Virus record (IMG/VR): IMGVR_UViG_3300046461_000454
Location: 62,001 to 126,000 of that record
Length of the DNA: 64,000 bases
Source of the DNA: a virus
Reading direction: 5' to 3' (one strand)
This document shows positions 23,701 to 31,700 of this stretch, one piece after another. Under the pieces are notes generated by a model, which was not told the DNA's origin, did no database searches, and saw only the letters and a program-made list of their open reading frames with translations. How positions within the stretch are numbered: the stretch's first letter is position 1; each line of letters opens with the position of its first letter. Made by a program: the position numbers and the translations under genes.

Positions 23701-24068
23701 CCAAGGAAGAGGAAGCGTTGACTGACGCCCAGCTGGAGAAGCGGGCCAAGAATGAGCGCGCAGACTTTCTTACAGAGCGGCAACTGGCCTATGTGGGGAT
23801 GACTCGCGCAGCGGAAAATTTGACGGTCGTGAGTCCGAGCATCAACGCGTATGGTAAGGAGGCCGCGGGACTGCCGATTTTCGTCCAGGAAGCTGGGTTG
23901 ATGGTCGGCCAGAACGTGCCTGGCAAGGCAGCGCCCGCTGGCCTCGTTGACCCGCTATTGGTCGACGATGATGCACCTGCAAGATCGGTCCTCGCCTATT
24001 ACAACATACACACTGCTTCGCAAGAGTCCGAGCCGGATGACGCGGGATATGACTGGAGGGCACCGTGA
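20718..24068 (+). CDS. SF1 UvrD/PcrA-type DNA helicase with long N-terminal extension
   Basis: A 1116-aa superfamily 1A helicase. Walker A AGAGSGKTT near residue 302; motif Ia ILAVTFNKEAA near 332; Walker B VDEAQD near 541; motif III VGDEIQSINRF near 573; motif IV TNYRSLPEI near 607; motif V STIHSVKGAQW near 964; motif VI YVGMTRA near 1025. These unwind DNA 3'-5' using ATP. About 290 residues precede the helicase core, with no recognised domain and an Ala/Glu-rich helical part. An acidic linker (DEEEDDPDEDVNEQ) sits near residue 875. The gene lies in a non-structural island and overlaps the next gene by 1 nt (TGATG). Replication, recombination or anti-host roles are open. Confidence 0.9.
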   Translation: MAPPVDPSTLQPQAEDEIGELQVAEYVVFLFALDTYVRYVEEHHGERAEDDLTRAGVRLVKIADRRNADAVRAYLDSNLEKPSHKAMVGRAFRRLPTQVGLGRRCEEIRAALSLGGASTMKAVFQTNKARKEVKEAMAAAGLEDAGVALDKLAVIPLRDARMRKWIDDAKDASGAGTFQNPVQAASSGSAAANSELVTEKIREKVAPPASEEAATAEAAHTEKLLRVETTATAAAQRAMAVSGEPDEPPSRSEVIGIATAAVAAAMSDPDLPTNVPSALRGPIADDPEQLRAAMTGGRVLVAAGAGSGKTTTLIGRMAHLVQDLGVQPSRILAVTFNKEAATGIEEKIALKVGKDAAEQMTIGTMHKIFRGLVMQYGSSEEKAALGPNMIGSKVGKPKPGKNTGRKLTSTIMNITMAKLWKTCFDTDPPRSPGVVVQGWIMNNVTPEQALAEALDPKEKAMATWYAWTQGFKGITKGWKPDCVATNPDAQKQWNGFLGEFRNGGSDRLGDFSDMIVMARDLLKRNPAARKTLQGMYDHVCVDEAQDLNEVQHEIIGYMSEHVECDDKKKSLWMVGDEIQSINRFVGARPDLFTQFHENDCFKTRMIGTNYRSLPEIIETANTLMKNHPRGIPMSSRPDPKKPRGKASVVLMTPESNAAGAVSVIGDIKQQLQAGAQLKDFAVLSRNRVELNDYETACIIEGIPYGRKAGTSFLKSPETAAVMGYMDLTSGVDFGKMQQSLATILDKPQRMYLPAGRAQQVVQQVVNKRAHRLGVSSNQVNPIDLFDREGIYDFIDAAEVPRWAEESKIAALTELGETLKGLRETVKKGSITERATGKPVKYTTKHLIDEILTIKGAADLNTGEKPSLIDVLMPQVSSNQDEEEDDPDEDVNEQKPIGNVAFLYQIAQGEPTAEADPTDPLKFKARLDDLEAKAQDLRIDLGAWRQKQKALEPDKRQDPPCVVLSTIHSVKGAQWKNATVIMAEGVFPRGPRKLPPKEEEALTDAQLEKRAKNERADFLTERQLAYVGMTRAAENLTVVSPSINAYGKEAAGLPIFVQEAGLMVGQNVPGKAAPAGLVDPLLVDDDAPARSVLAYYNIHTASQESEPDDAGYDWRAP

Positions 24069-24934
24069 TGCTAAGAACGGCGATGGCCGCGCAATTTACA
24101 GAGATCACTCTTGAGGAAGTGGAGAAGTTCCTCAAGAGAAGCTTCCGCGCTATGCGGCCCAAACAGGCCGTAGACGGGGGCGAAGTCGTTTTCATCTTGG
24201 GCTTGGGCCACTACGTGGGGATCAAGGTTTTGACCTCCATTCGCGCGAGGTCTGGCATCGGGGCTGAGCGTGGCTCGGATGCAATCCGGGTTGGATTGAT
24301 CAGTCTAAAGGACGGCAACGCTCTTGAGGGTGGCAAGTTCGCGATCGCAAAGCGCACCCAGAACTGGCGAGACTCCCTGAAGGACCGGATCGAGGAGTGC
24401 ATGGAGACGTACCATGAGAAGCCCGAGTCCTGGGAACAATGGGCCACGTCACCTAAACGTAGGCCGGGCAAGAGCCTCGAGTGGGCGATGCGTGAGCAAG
24501 AGCAAGAGGAAAAGCAAGAGCAACGGCGTGAGGAAAAGCTCGAGCAAGAGCGTCTGGAAGAAGAACGCGAGCGCGCCATCGATGAAGATGGTGAGGGTGA
24601 TGAAGGGCCGCGTACTCCCACTCCGCCTCCACCGCCGCCAGTTGCGCCGACTCGTCAGTACGACCCCGCTCGGATGCAGGGCGGGATCACTGACCCGCAG
24701 ATGAACTTCTTGCGCATCCTGATGCGCGGCATGACGCAGGATAAGTGGGAGGCGACAGGCGCCGCCAAGGTCACGGGCATGGATACGCCGCCCACGAAGC
24801 CATCAGAGGTCCGCGGCCTATCGAAAAGTCAGGCGAGCATGCTCATCGATGCGCTCAAGGCCGGTTCATCCCGCTACGCAGCAGAGTTCGAGGAGTACAC
24901 TCTGCACGCAAGCTACGACTTGCGCGGGGCCTAA
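24068..24934 (+). CDS. helicase partner: N-terminal globular domain, coiled coil, C-terminal helical domain
   Basis: A 288-aa protein co-encoded with the helicase (TGATG overlap; GGAGGG at 24055-24060). Residues 1-115 form a mixed fold (FTEITLEEVEKFLKR, VVFILGLGHYVGIKVLTSI, DAIRVGLISL, AKRTQNWRDSLKDRIEEC). I think it resembles a domain common near phage and plasmid replication genes, but I cannot name it. Residues 130-175 are a Glu/Gln/Arg-rich coil, followed by a poly-Pro tract. Residues 215-275 (ITDPQMNFLRILMRG ... LSKSQASMLIDALKAG) form a small helical domain often found at the end of DNA-metabolism proteins. A helicase accessory role is likely by coupling. Confidence 0.7.
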   Translation: MLRTAMAAQFTEITLEEVEKFLKRSFRAMRPKQAVDGGEVVFILGLGHYVGIKVLTSIRARSGIGAERGSDAIRVGLISLKDGNALEGGKFAIAKRTQNWRDSLKDRIEECMETYHEKPESWEQWATSPKRRPGKSLEWAMREQEQEEKQEQRREEKLEQERLEEERERAIDEDGEGDEGPRTPTPPPPPPVAPTRQYDPARMQGGITDPQMNFLRILMRGMTQDKWEATGAAKVTGMDTPPTKPSEVRGLSKSQASMLIDALKAGSSRYAAEFEEYTLHASYDLRGA

Positions 24935-24949
24935 CCCAAGTTTCTTTTA

Positions 24950-25549
24950 GTGCGGTCTCTATTGTGGATGCCGCTCCAAGACAGACGCATGGCGATGGTG
25001 ACCGTCGGGACCGACGGTCTCGTGGACTACGTACAGGTTCCGGATGGGCAGAAGTTCATGCTGGGACCTGTCTCGGTCCTACGCCTCATCGCCGGGGTAG
25101 CTAACTCTGGTCGCTCTGCACGGGTAGCCCTTGATGAGTTCCTTGCCAACGGCAAGACGATGCTCTCAGTGGACCTAGACCGGATGTGGGATCTGCTTCC
25201 TTTCAGGCGTGCGCGGTACTCATCTACTAACCCATTTATGTTTGAGTGGGATCATAGTTCCCCGGAGGCTGAAATGAAGACCGCTTCTTACGATAACTTG
25301 ATTGCGCACGTCGAGCTCGCAGAGGGCATCGTGCACAAGGTGGCCAAGACCGATTCAATCATCGATCGACTAGTCGCTCAGGGCAAACGTTTCGATTCAG
25401 TCCGTGCCAAGGCAGACCTTTTCAAGATTGCCTCCCGTGTGGCTGAGATTACCGAGAACGTCGACCTGGCCCAGGGCTGGGTTGGCGAAGATCTGGCCGA
25501 GCTCTCCGCTCAAGCCAGTGCGATTCAGGGGCTCTTTCCACAGAGGTAA
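24950..25549 (+). CDS. unknown protein preceding the tail tube
   Basis: A 199-aa protein not recognised. Residues 20-60 carry strands (MVTVGTDGLVDYVQVPDGQKFMLG) and a helix (VLRLIAGVANSGRSARVALDEFLA). Residues 110-195 are mostly helical with a coiled-coil look (DNLIAHVELAEGIVHKVAKT; FKIASRVAEITENVDLA). No good ribosome binding site exists for any start: GTG 24950, ATG 24968 and ATG 24989 are all possible. It ends 3 nt before the tube gene. It may be a tube-assembly partner, from position only. Confidence 0.65.
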   Translation: MRSLLWMPLQDRRMAMVTVGTDGLVDYVQVPDGQKFMLGPVSVLRLIAGVANSGRSARVALDEFLANGKTMLSVDLDRMWDLLPFRRARYSSTNPFMFEWDHSSPEAEMKTASYDNLIAHVELAEGIVHKVAKTDSIIDRLVAQGKRFDSVRAKADLFKIASRVAEITENVDLAQGWVGEDLAELSAQASAIQGLFPQR

Positions 25550-25552
25550 ACC

Positions 25553-26266
25553 ATGGCATCTAACGTATCTACCGCAAACTATCTCTATCGGATGGGGACA
25601 GCGCCGAACACTCGGGCGGCTGTCAGCCAGAAGAACAAGATTTACGGCTATGCGACGGGCGCCCAAGGGTTCCAGCAGCTAGGCGTGATCTCAGAGTTTA
25701 CCTTTGACGAGTCACGGACGATCGACCCGATCCGTGGTGTTGGTTTTGGTGACCAGATCGCCGAGCTCGTGCCAAGCGTCACGGAGCCCATGACCGTCTC
25801 GCTGAACAAGACCCTGCTGTATACGACCAATCTGTTTCAGATTCTTGGGTACAAGGGCGGTATCGACGGCCTGGTGCGCTCACTACGGCATCACCGCTGG
25901 CCCTTCGATATCAAGCAGGAGCTCGTGATCTCGGAGCTCTCGGTCCTCCAAGACCCTAACGGGATCTCGGTCGAGGCGACGGTCACGACAGGACCAACTA
26001 CCGCGGATAATCCTATCGTGACTCCGCGTGCGCTTTTGACGTTCTTCGAGGGGTGCTGGTTCAATCAGTACTCGGCTTCCTTCACGAGTGACACGGCTAT
26101 TGTGTCTGAAACTAGCTCGGTGACGGTCACGGACATTATCGACGGTGTCTCGCAGTACGGTGAGTATATCGATACGGGGCTTGCTCCGACCTCCGCCAAC
26201 GGCGGCCCAGGTAAGGGCTTCAGCCTTCGCTTTGCAAGCAACTCCAATACGGTCGTCCCGCTCTAA
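25553..26266 (+). CDS. tail tube protein
   Basis: A 237-aa protein, about the size of phage tail tube proteins. It begins MASNVSTANYLYRM, then a strand-rich body with the features 'IYGYATGAQGFQQLGVISEFTFDESRTIDPIRGVGFGDQIAELVPSV' (about residues 30-75) and 'TVSLNKTLLYTTNLFQILG'. Tube proteins of myoviruses share this EF.F...R....IRG.G.GD...LVPG pattern before a long Ig-like beta sandwich. It forms the hollow tube inside the sheath. It precedes the chaperone and tape measure genes as expected. The AGAGG site just before the ATG suggests strong expression. Confidence 0.85.
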   Translation: MASNVSTANYLYRMGTAPNTRAAVSQKNKIYGYATGAQGFQQLGVISEFTFDESRTIDPIRGVGFGDQIAELVPSVTEPMTVSLNKTLLYTTNLFQILGYKGGIDGLVRSLRHHRWPFDIKQELVISELSVLQDPNGISVEATVTTGPTTADNPIVTPRALLTFFEGCWFNQYSASFTSDTAIVSETSSVTVTDIIDGVSQYGEYIDTGLAPTSANGGPGKGFSLRFASNSNTVVPL

Positions 26267-26423
26267 GGGGTGGCATGAACTAGGGTGACAGCGGTTAGAC
26301 TAGATGTGGATCGAAACAAATCCGACCAAGATGTGTATCCGGCGGCGGCTTAGTCACTAGACCCAGATGTAGACCACGTCCCGAGCTCTCTCTCGCTGTC
26401 ATCCTCAACTAGATGAGGATGAT
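26267..26423 (+). promoter_or_regulatory. control region before the first chaperone-like gene
   Basis: 157 nt after the tube gene. It contains several GATGTG/GATGTA motifs and an ACCCAGAT...TAGA...ACGTCC element (26361-26381) that nearly matches one before the sheath. An 8-bp hairpin at 26400-26421 (arms CATCCTCA and TGAGGATG, loop ACTAGA) contains the ribosome binding site GAGG (26415-26418) of the next gene, so translation may be throttled relative to the tube. No clear promoter boxes were found. Confidence 0.6.
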
Positions 26424-27509
26424 GTGGGCACAATAGATACCAAGAAACTCAACGCGGCACTCGCGAAGGCCAAGAATGTTGGCCTCGTTGAGGAGGCGTG
26501 CACGATCGGCGGCTGCGACTTAGTTCTGCGCAGCCTACGCTCTGAGGACTATACCGCGGTGCTCCAAGACTGCGATGGTCTCCCCGAGGTAGAGTATATC
26601 CATCGCTACCAGAAGGGGCATATCGCGCGGGCGATTGTCGAGCTCAATGGCGTCGATCTTCGTGGCTCACGATTCGTGACTGTTGAGGAGCCCGACCCAG
26701 CCACTGGCGCGATGCGGCCCGTCACACTTGAGCTGCATCGGTACCTCAGCGATCACATGCTTGAGAGTTGGGGCAAGGAGGTGGTGGACGTCGCGTTTCG
26801 AAAACTCGGCGACGTTCTTGAGGCTGCGGAGCGACAGGCTAAGGAAGGTATCAGTTTTGTTACGAAAGATGAGACAGATGAGGAGAAGTACCGCCGCCTG
26901 GTCCTAGAGTTTCGCGCCACGGAAAAAGACCTGCCAGCGACCCTTGTGGATAAGATCCTAGATGAGCAAGGGCTGACGCGGAAGTCGACGGCCGAAGAGC
27001 TCAAACGAGCTGCGGCCCGCACAGACCAACTGGCACGCGAGCAAGAAGCCAAAGCGCAGGAGGCCAAAGCGGCGGAGGCGAAGGTTGAAGTTGCAGCTCC
27101 CGTTGCAGTGCCAGCCGTGGCGCTCGACACGGTGCCCGCTGCGGCGCTTGAGGTGCCGCCTCCAGTGCTCCCCGCCGTGGCCCGTCCAGCTCGACCAGTG
27201 GACCCGCATGCAACGCTCCAGAAGGCCATCGAATCACGCAAAGCCTTCGAGGTTCCTGTTGTGAAGTCGGAGCAGGAGGCCGACATGAAGCGGCCCCCGT
27301 CACGGTCGGCGAGCATCGCTGCGCTAGAGGTGCCGCCCGACGCAGCCCTACCTGACGTCAGCACAGCCGTCTCTTTGCAGGGCGGGGACCCGCATGAAGT
27401 CATAGAGATCAAGCGCCTCCCGATCGACGTTCAAGCAGCAAGCACGATTCTCGACAATCCGCCCATGGCTGGGCTCAATCCGCGGTTTCGACCCACGCAG
27501 AGAGGGTAA
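26424..27509 (+). CDS. tail assembly chaperone-like protein
   Basis: A 361-aa protein between tube and tape measure, where the tail assembly chaperones usually are. Residues 1-150 form the folded part (EEACTIGGCDLVLRSLRSEDYTAVL ... YQKGHIARAIVELNGVDLRG ... LHRYLSDHMLESWGKEVVDVAFRKLGDVL), similar in layout to the gpG/gp24-type chaperone. Residues 180-300 are Ala/Glu/Lys- and Pro/Val-rich and likely disordered. The last 60 residues contain 'EVIEIKRLPIDVQAA'. It starts with GTG, and the ribosome binding site is inside a hairpin. The next gene is in the same frame, separated by one stop and one codon; no slippery site was seen. Confidence 0.66.
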   Translation: MGTIDTKKLNAALAKAKNVGLVEEACTIGGCDLVLRSLRSEDYTAVLQDCDGLPEVEYIHRYQKGHIARAIVELNGVDLRGSRFVTVEEPDPATGAMRPVTLELHRYLSDHMLESWGKEVVDVAFRKLGDVLEAAERQAKEGISFVTKDETDEEKYRRLVLEFRATEKDLPATLVDKILDEQGLTRKSTAEELKRAAARTDQLAREQEAKAQEAKAAEAKVEVAAPVAVPAVALDTVPAAALEVPPPVLPAVARPARPVDPHATLQKAIESRKAFEVPVVKSEQEADMKRPPSRSASIAALEVPPDAALPDVSTAVSLQGGDPHEVIEIKRLPIDVQAASTILDNPPMAGLNPRFRPTQRG

Positions 27510-27512
27510 TCG

Positions 27513-28784
27513 ATGGCGGACGCGGCCGAACGCTACAGCAAGGAGCAGTCGAGGCTGAAGGCCGAGTTCGATGGGGCCGATGATGATGTCACCATCACCG
27601 CCCCTGCTGAGCCAGAGGTCAACCCGGAGATCTACAAAGATGTGGAGCCGATACTGTTCCGCGGGTTTCTCACGCTGCCGGCGCAGATCAACGGGGTTTC
27701 GTTTGTATTCAAGAGCATGAACCATCACGAGTTCGCGCTGCTGAGGTTTTATGGCGGCTCTGACGATGTTGTGCCCTCCGAGTTTTGGGGGACGTTCTTA
27801 GCTTACGGGGTGTTCATCGTAAGTGGGGTCAACATCCTACCGGAACGCGAGCGCTGGATAACTAAGCTCACAGAGCTGTTCAACGGCCTTCCGACCGATG
27901 CGATCGCACGGATGGTCCGCTATCTCAGTGAGATCAACCGGCGAGCTTCTGTCGCTATCCATCTGACTGAAGCCTATGCGATGGAGGTGATGTCTCGGTA
28001 CCGTTGGATGCAGCTGAAGGGCTTGGACTTGACGTCGGTTGCAGTAACCGGGATCGACGGCACTCAACGGCTCGGTCTAAATGTTGCGCAGCAAGTATGG
28101 CAAGCGATCAACCATATTGAAGATCGCAATGAGACGTACGAGCGCGAATGGGAGTACTCAAAGTTTGTCGGTTCCTGCTTCGCCGGGAAAGGCATTCAGA
28201 AGGTCTACAATCAGGACTCGGCCAGACGTCGCCAAGAGCGCGAGGATCGGATGACCCGTAAGGACAAGGTCCTTCGGCAGTGGGTGCTCGGCGAGGATGT
28301 TGAGGATGGCATCGTGAAGGGGCCTGGGGTCGTGATGGCAGTCGCCCGGACCGTCGAAGAGCTGACCACTCAGCTAGAACACGATATCCGAGGTGAGAAG
28401 GACTGGCACGATCGTGTGGTTGAGGACCACGAGGCTAGGATTCGATCCGGGCACCTCCAGCGACGCCAGCAACTCGAGCAAGCTGCACTTGATAACATGG
28501 CGCTTTATCCAGAGCGCGGCGTTTTGGGCGTGGGTTCACTTGATGGTGGGGCGCTCACTCAGGCGGAGGTTGAGGAGAGGGTGCGGCGCCGTAAGCAGCT
28601 GATGGCGCAAGAGGTCGCGCGCATGCAGGTCGACCCGAGGGCCGATGAGAAGACGGTCAACTTCGTGGACCGCTGGTGGGGGAACGAAGTTTCCTCTGAA
28701 ATAGCGACTACGGATAGAGACACATCCGGAGCCGTGCCGATTAGTCAGCCGCGCCCACCGACTACCCCATTCCGTAGGAAATAA
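27513..28784 (+). CDS. second tail chaperone-like or tape-measure-associated protein
   Basis: A 423-aa protein. Residues 40-190 are folded, with FRGFLTLPAQINGVSFVFKSMNHHEFALLRFYGG, 'FLAYGVFIVSGVNILP' and 'RMVRYLSEINRRASVAIHLTEAYAMEVMSRYRWMQL'. Residues 210-400 are helical and charged, with a coil around 'TVEELTTQLEHDIRGEKDWHDRVVED'. The position, one gene before the tape measure, fits the downstream partner of a tail assembly chaperone pair (gpGT-like). AGAGGG lies 6 nt before the ATG, so it is translated on its own, not by frameshift. Function by context only. Confidence 0.65.
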   Translation: MADAAERYSKEQSRLKAEFDGADDDVTITAPAEPEVNPEIYKDVEPILFRGFLTLPAQINGVSFVFKSMNHHEFALLRFYGGSDDVVPSEFWGTFLAYGVFIVSGVNILPERERWITKLTELFNGLPTDAIARMVRYLSEINRRASVAIHLTEAYAMEVMSRYRWMQLKGLDLTSVAVTGIDGTQRLGLNVAQQVWQAINHIEDRNETYEREWEYSKFVGSCFAGKGIQKVYNQDSARRRQEREDRMTRKDKVLRQWVLGEDVEDGIVKGPGVVMAVARTVEELTTQLEHDIRGEKDWHDRVVEDHEARIRSGHLQRRQQLEQAALDNMALYPERGVLGVGSLDGGALTQAEVEERVRRRKQLMAQEVARMQVDPRADEKTVNFVDRWWGNEVSSEIATTDRDTSGAVPISQPRPPTTPFRRK

Positions 28785-28787
28785 GCC

Positions 28788-31700
28788 GTGGCCAGTCAGA
28801 TGAACAGCACCCAGGAGTTGCTCACTCTTACCCTGACAACTGACGTGCGCCCGGCAATGCTCGGGATAAAGCAGCTTCAGGCCAGCATCACGGGCAATAT
28901 GAAGAAGATCCAGACCACGGTCCAGAAGTCCGACAAGGGCTTCGGTCGTCTTATGAAGACGGTGACCGGGTTCAAGACAAAAAACAAAGGGATCAAAGAA
29001 CTCAAGGATCAGATGTCGGCCTTGGACAAGGCACTGAACCAAAGAAAGGATCAGTATCGAGAGGAGGTAGAAAAGGCAAAGAAGGCCCCGCGTGGCAGCC
29101 AAGAGCGCAAGGACGCGATGGCAAACGTAAAAAAGATGAAGGACGCCACACAGGTTTCGGACCTGCAGAAGCAGCGTCACGAGACAGGAGGGAAGCTCAA
29201 AGAGCTTGAGGAAACCCCAGGGTTCGATTGGAAAGCAATCAACGCTGGCGCTGAGGAGGCGGGGGAACATTACGCCGAGCCGTTGCACGACCTTCTAAGT
29301 AAGGACGCGCCAAGGATGATGAAGGGCGCGGCGAAGGCGTTCATAGGCCTTCATACAGCCGCCCTAAAGACAGGGAGCCTAGGCAAGACGCTCAGTGAAA
29401 AGGGCTCCCACATGATGGGGAAGAAGGGGCTGGGGAGCAAAATCATGGGGGGCGCCGCCAAGGGGGGTGGCGAGCTCATGAAGGTACTCGGGGGGATAAC
29501 CAGCATCTTCACCTCACTCGGTCCCATTTTGTCTGTTGCCGGCTCGTTCATGATGAGCTTCGTCAAGATAATTCTCGACGCTGAAGCGGCTGTCAAAGAG
29601 TACAACAAAGCGATCTTGGCTAGCAGCGGAACCGCGGGCTATTTCGCTCGCAATATGGGGAGATCCGAGGACGCCGCTAAAGACATGGAGGAGAGCCTTC
29701 GCGGTGCTCAAGAGGGGGTCATGGAAGCCATGAGTAGCATGAACATCAGTAAGGATGCGGCTATCGGATTCCAGACTGCCGTCACGAAGGAGGGGGTGGC
29801 TCTCGATGCACTAGGAAAAAAGATGGGCACCGCCGAGGAGAATGCTGATGCGCACGCGAAGTCAATAAAGATGGCCGTGGCCTACTCGCGGCAGTTTGGC
29901 GTCTCACTGGGCGAGCTCGGACAGCTACAGGGACAGCTCATGGGCGATATCGGCATGAGTGCCAACGAGGTTACTGCTGGGTTCGAGAGTATTCGGGCCG
30001 GGGCGAACGCGGCGGGGATGGAGTCCAATAAGTTCTTCGGGATTGTCCGCTCATTCTCGTCTGACTTGTCACTGTTCACGCTGCGCTTGGCTGAGGTCAC
30101 AAAGATCATGGGTGTGCTGGGTAAGACGATGGATCCGCGCAAGATGAACCAATTCTTGCAGACGCTGAACCAGAAGTTCGAAGGCAGCATAACCGACAAT
30201 CTAAAGTTCCAGATGTTGGCTGGCCCGGAGGGCACCGAGATCGCGAACAAGGATATGGGGGATAAGCTCGAGGCGATCAAAAACAACATCCGGGAAACCC
30301 TCGGACCCGGCGAGGCAACTGAAAACGAGATCGCGTCGCTTGTTGAGATCATGAAGAAGAATGACCCGCGGGAGCTCGCGCAGTGGCAGCTCAAGAACGA
30401 TAAAAAGCTGAATGGTAAGCTCAACAGCGCGATCGAAGACCAGATGAATCTTCAGGCCAGGCTGGGGTCCAAAGATGCGCTTGACCAGGCATCGGTGATG
30501 GGAGCACTCGGCCCGCTAGCCAAGATCGCGACGCTTCAGGCAATTTCGCAGAAGCAGAACCACACGGGTCTCGAAAATCTCCAAGGGTTAGCGCTTGCCA
30601 ACATCGAGTCCATGGGTGTCGCTTCCGACAAGGAGATCCAGGGCTATAAAAAGCTGATACAGGGCGCCATGATCGGTCAGGAGGCACTGATCAAAGCGGC
30701 TGAGCAAGGGAACCTGAATGAAGAACAAAAAGCGCAAGTTGAGCGCATGAACATCAAAGGGAACCATGAAGAGGTAGTCAAGCAGCTTACGGCGATGCTC
30801 CGTGGACAGGGCGGCTTCGACGCCTACATGAGGAGTCTTGATCAGACTACGCAAGAGCAGATGCTGAACGCCAATAAGGTGGAGACGCACGAGCAGGCGA
30901 CTAAGAGAATACAGACTAGCATCATGGACGAGATCCAGCAGGTCACCGATGTATGGTTGATGAAGATCTGGAACATCTTGCACGATATCTGGGGCGCAAT
31001 CATGAACTGGTTTGCCAAGTTCTCCATGGGCGAAAAATCGCATCTTGCTTACGCTAAGGTAGCGGCCTCGACCGCCAATATCCCGGGGTTGGAAGATGCC
31101 CTGATGGGTGGCGGGACGCCTGCTGAGATGGGCGCCAAGATGGTTGAAAAAGTGGGCAAGGGTTTGATTGATAGGGTCAATGCGGCGGTTGCTGAGTCTA
31201 AGGGCCTCAAGGAGCAGCTGAGTAATGAGAGAGACCCTAAGAAGCTGGACGAAATTCGAAAGCGCCTCAAGGAACTAGAGCCGGTCCTTTCCTTCGACAA
31301 ATTCGATGAGAAGACGATGAAGTATGAAGCTCAGAATAGCGGTGTCGACCGTCTTACCGAGCACCTGATCAAGATGCAGGCGGCGCTCGACAAGGCGGTC
31401 CCTGTTAAGAAGTCAGCGGCTCCAGCACCGGGGACGCCAGAGGCTAAGGGAACAGAGACGGCTAAGCCGCCGGTAGCGGCAACTGAGGCCGCAGCATCGG
31501 AAACCAGTCAGCAAGCTACGACCGATAGCGTGAAGGAACTGCAACGTGCGGTTACAGGCGATGGCATCAAGCTATCCGCGGCCACGGTTGCGGGGCCTCT
31601 CAAGGACTCGATGGCGGACTCTGTCTACGAGGGTACAGCCAAGGCGTTGTTCGAATATTACATGTACTCCGGTTTGAACCGCTCCACTGTCGCAGGTGCG

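Noticed and set aside
20718-24934. Gabija-type defence pair
   Set aside because: The helicase is UvrD-like, but no OLD-family (GajA) nuclease is next to it; the partner has no Toprim or ABC ATPase motif.
27507-27513. Programmed frameshift between the chaperone-like genes
   Set aside because: The second gene is in the same frame as the first and has its own ribosome binding site; no slippery heptamer was seen near the stop.
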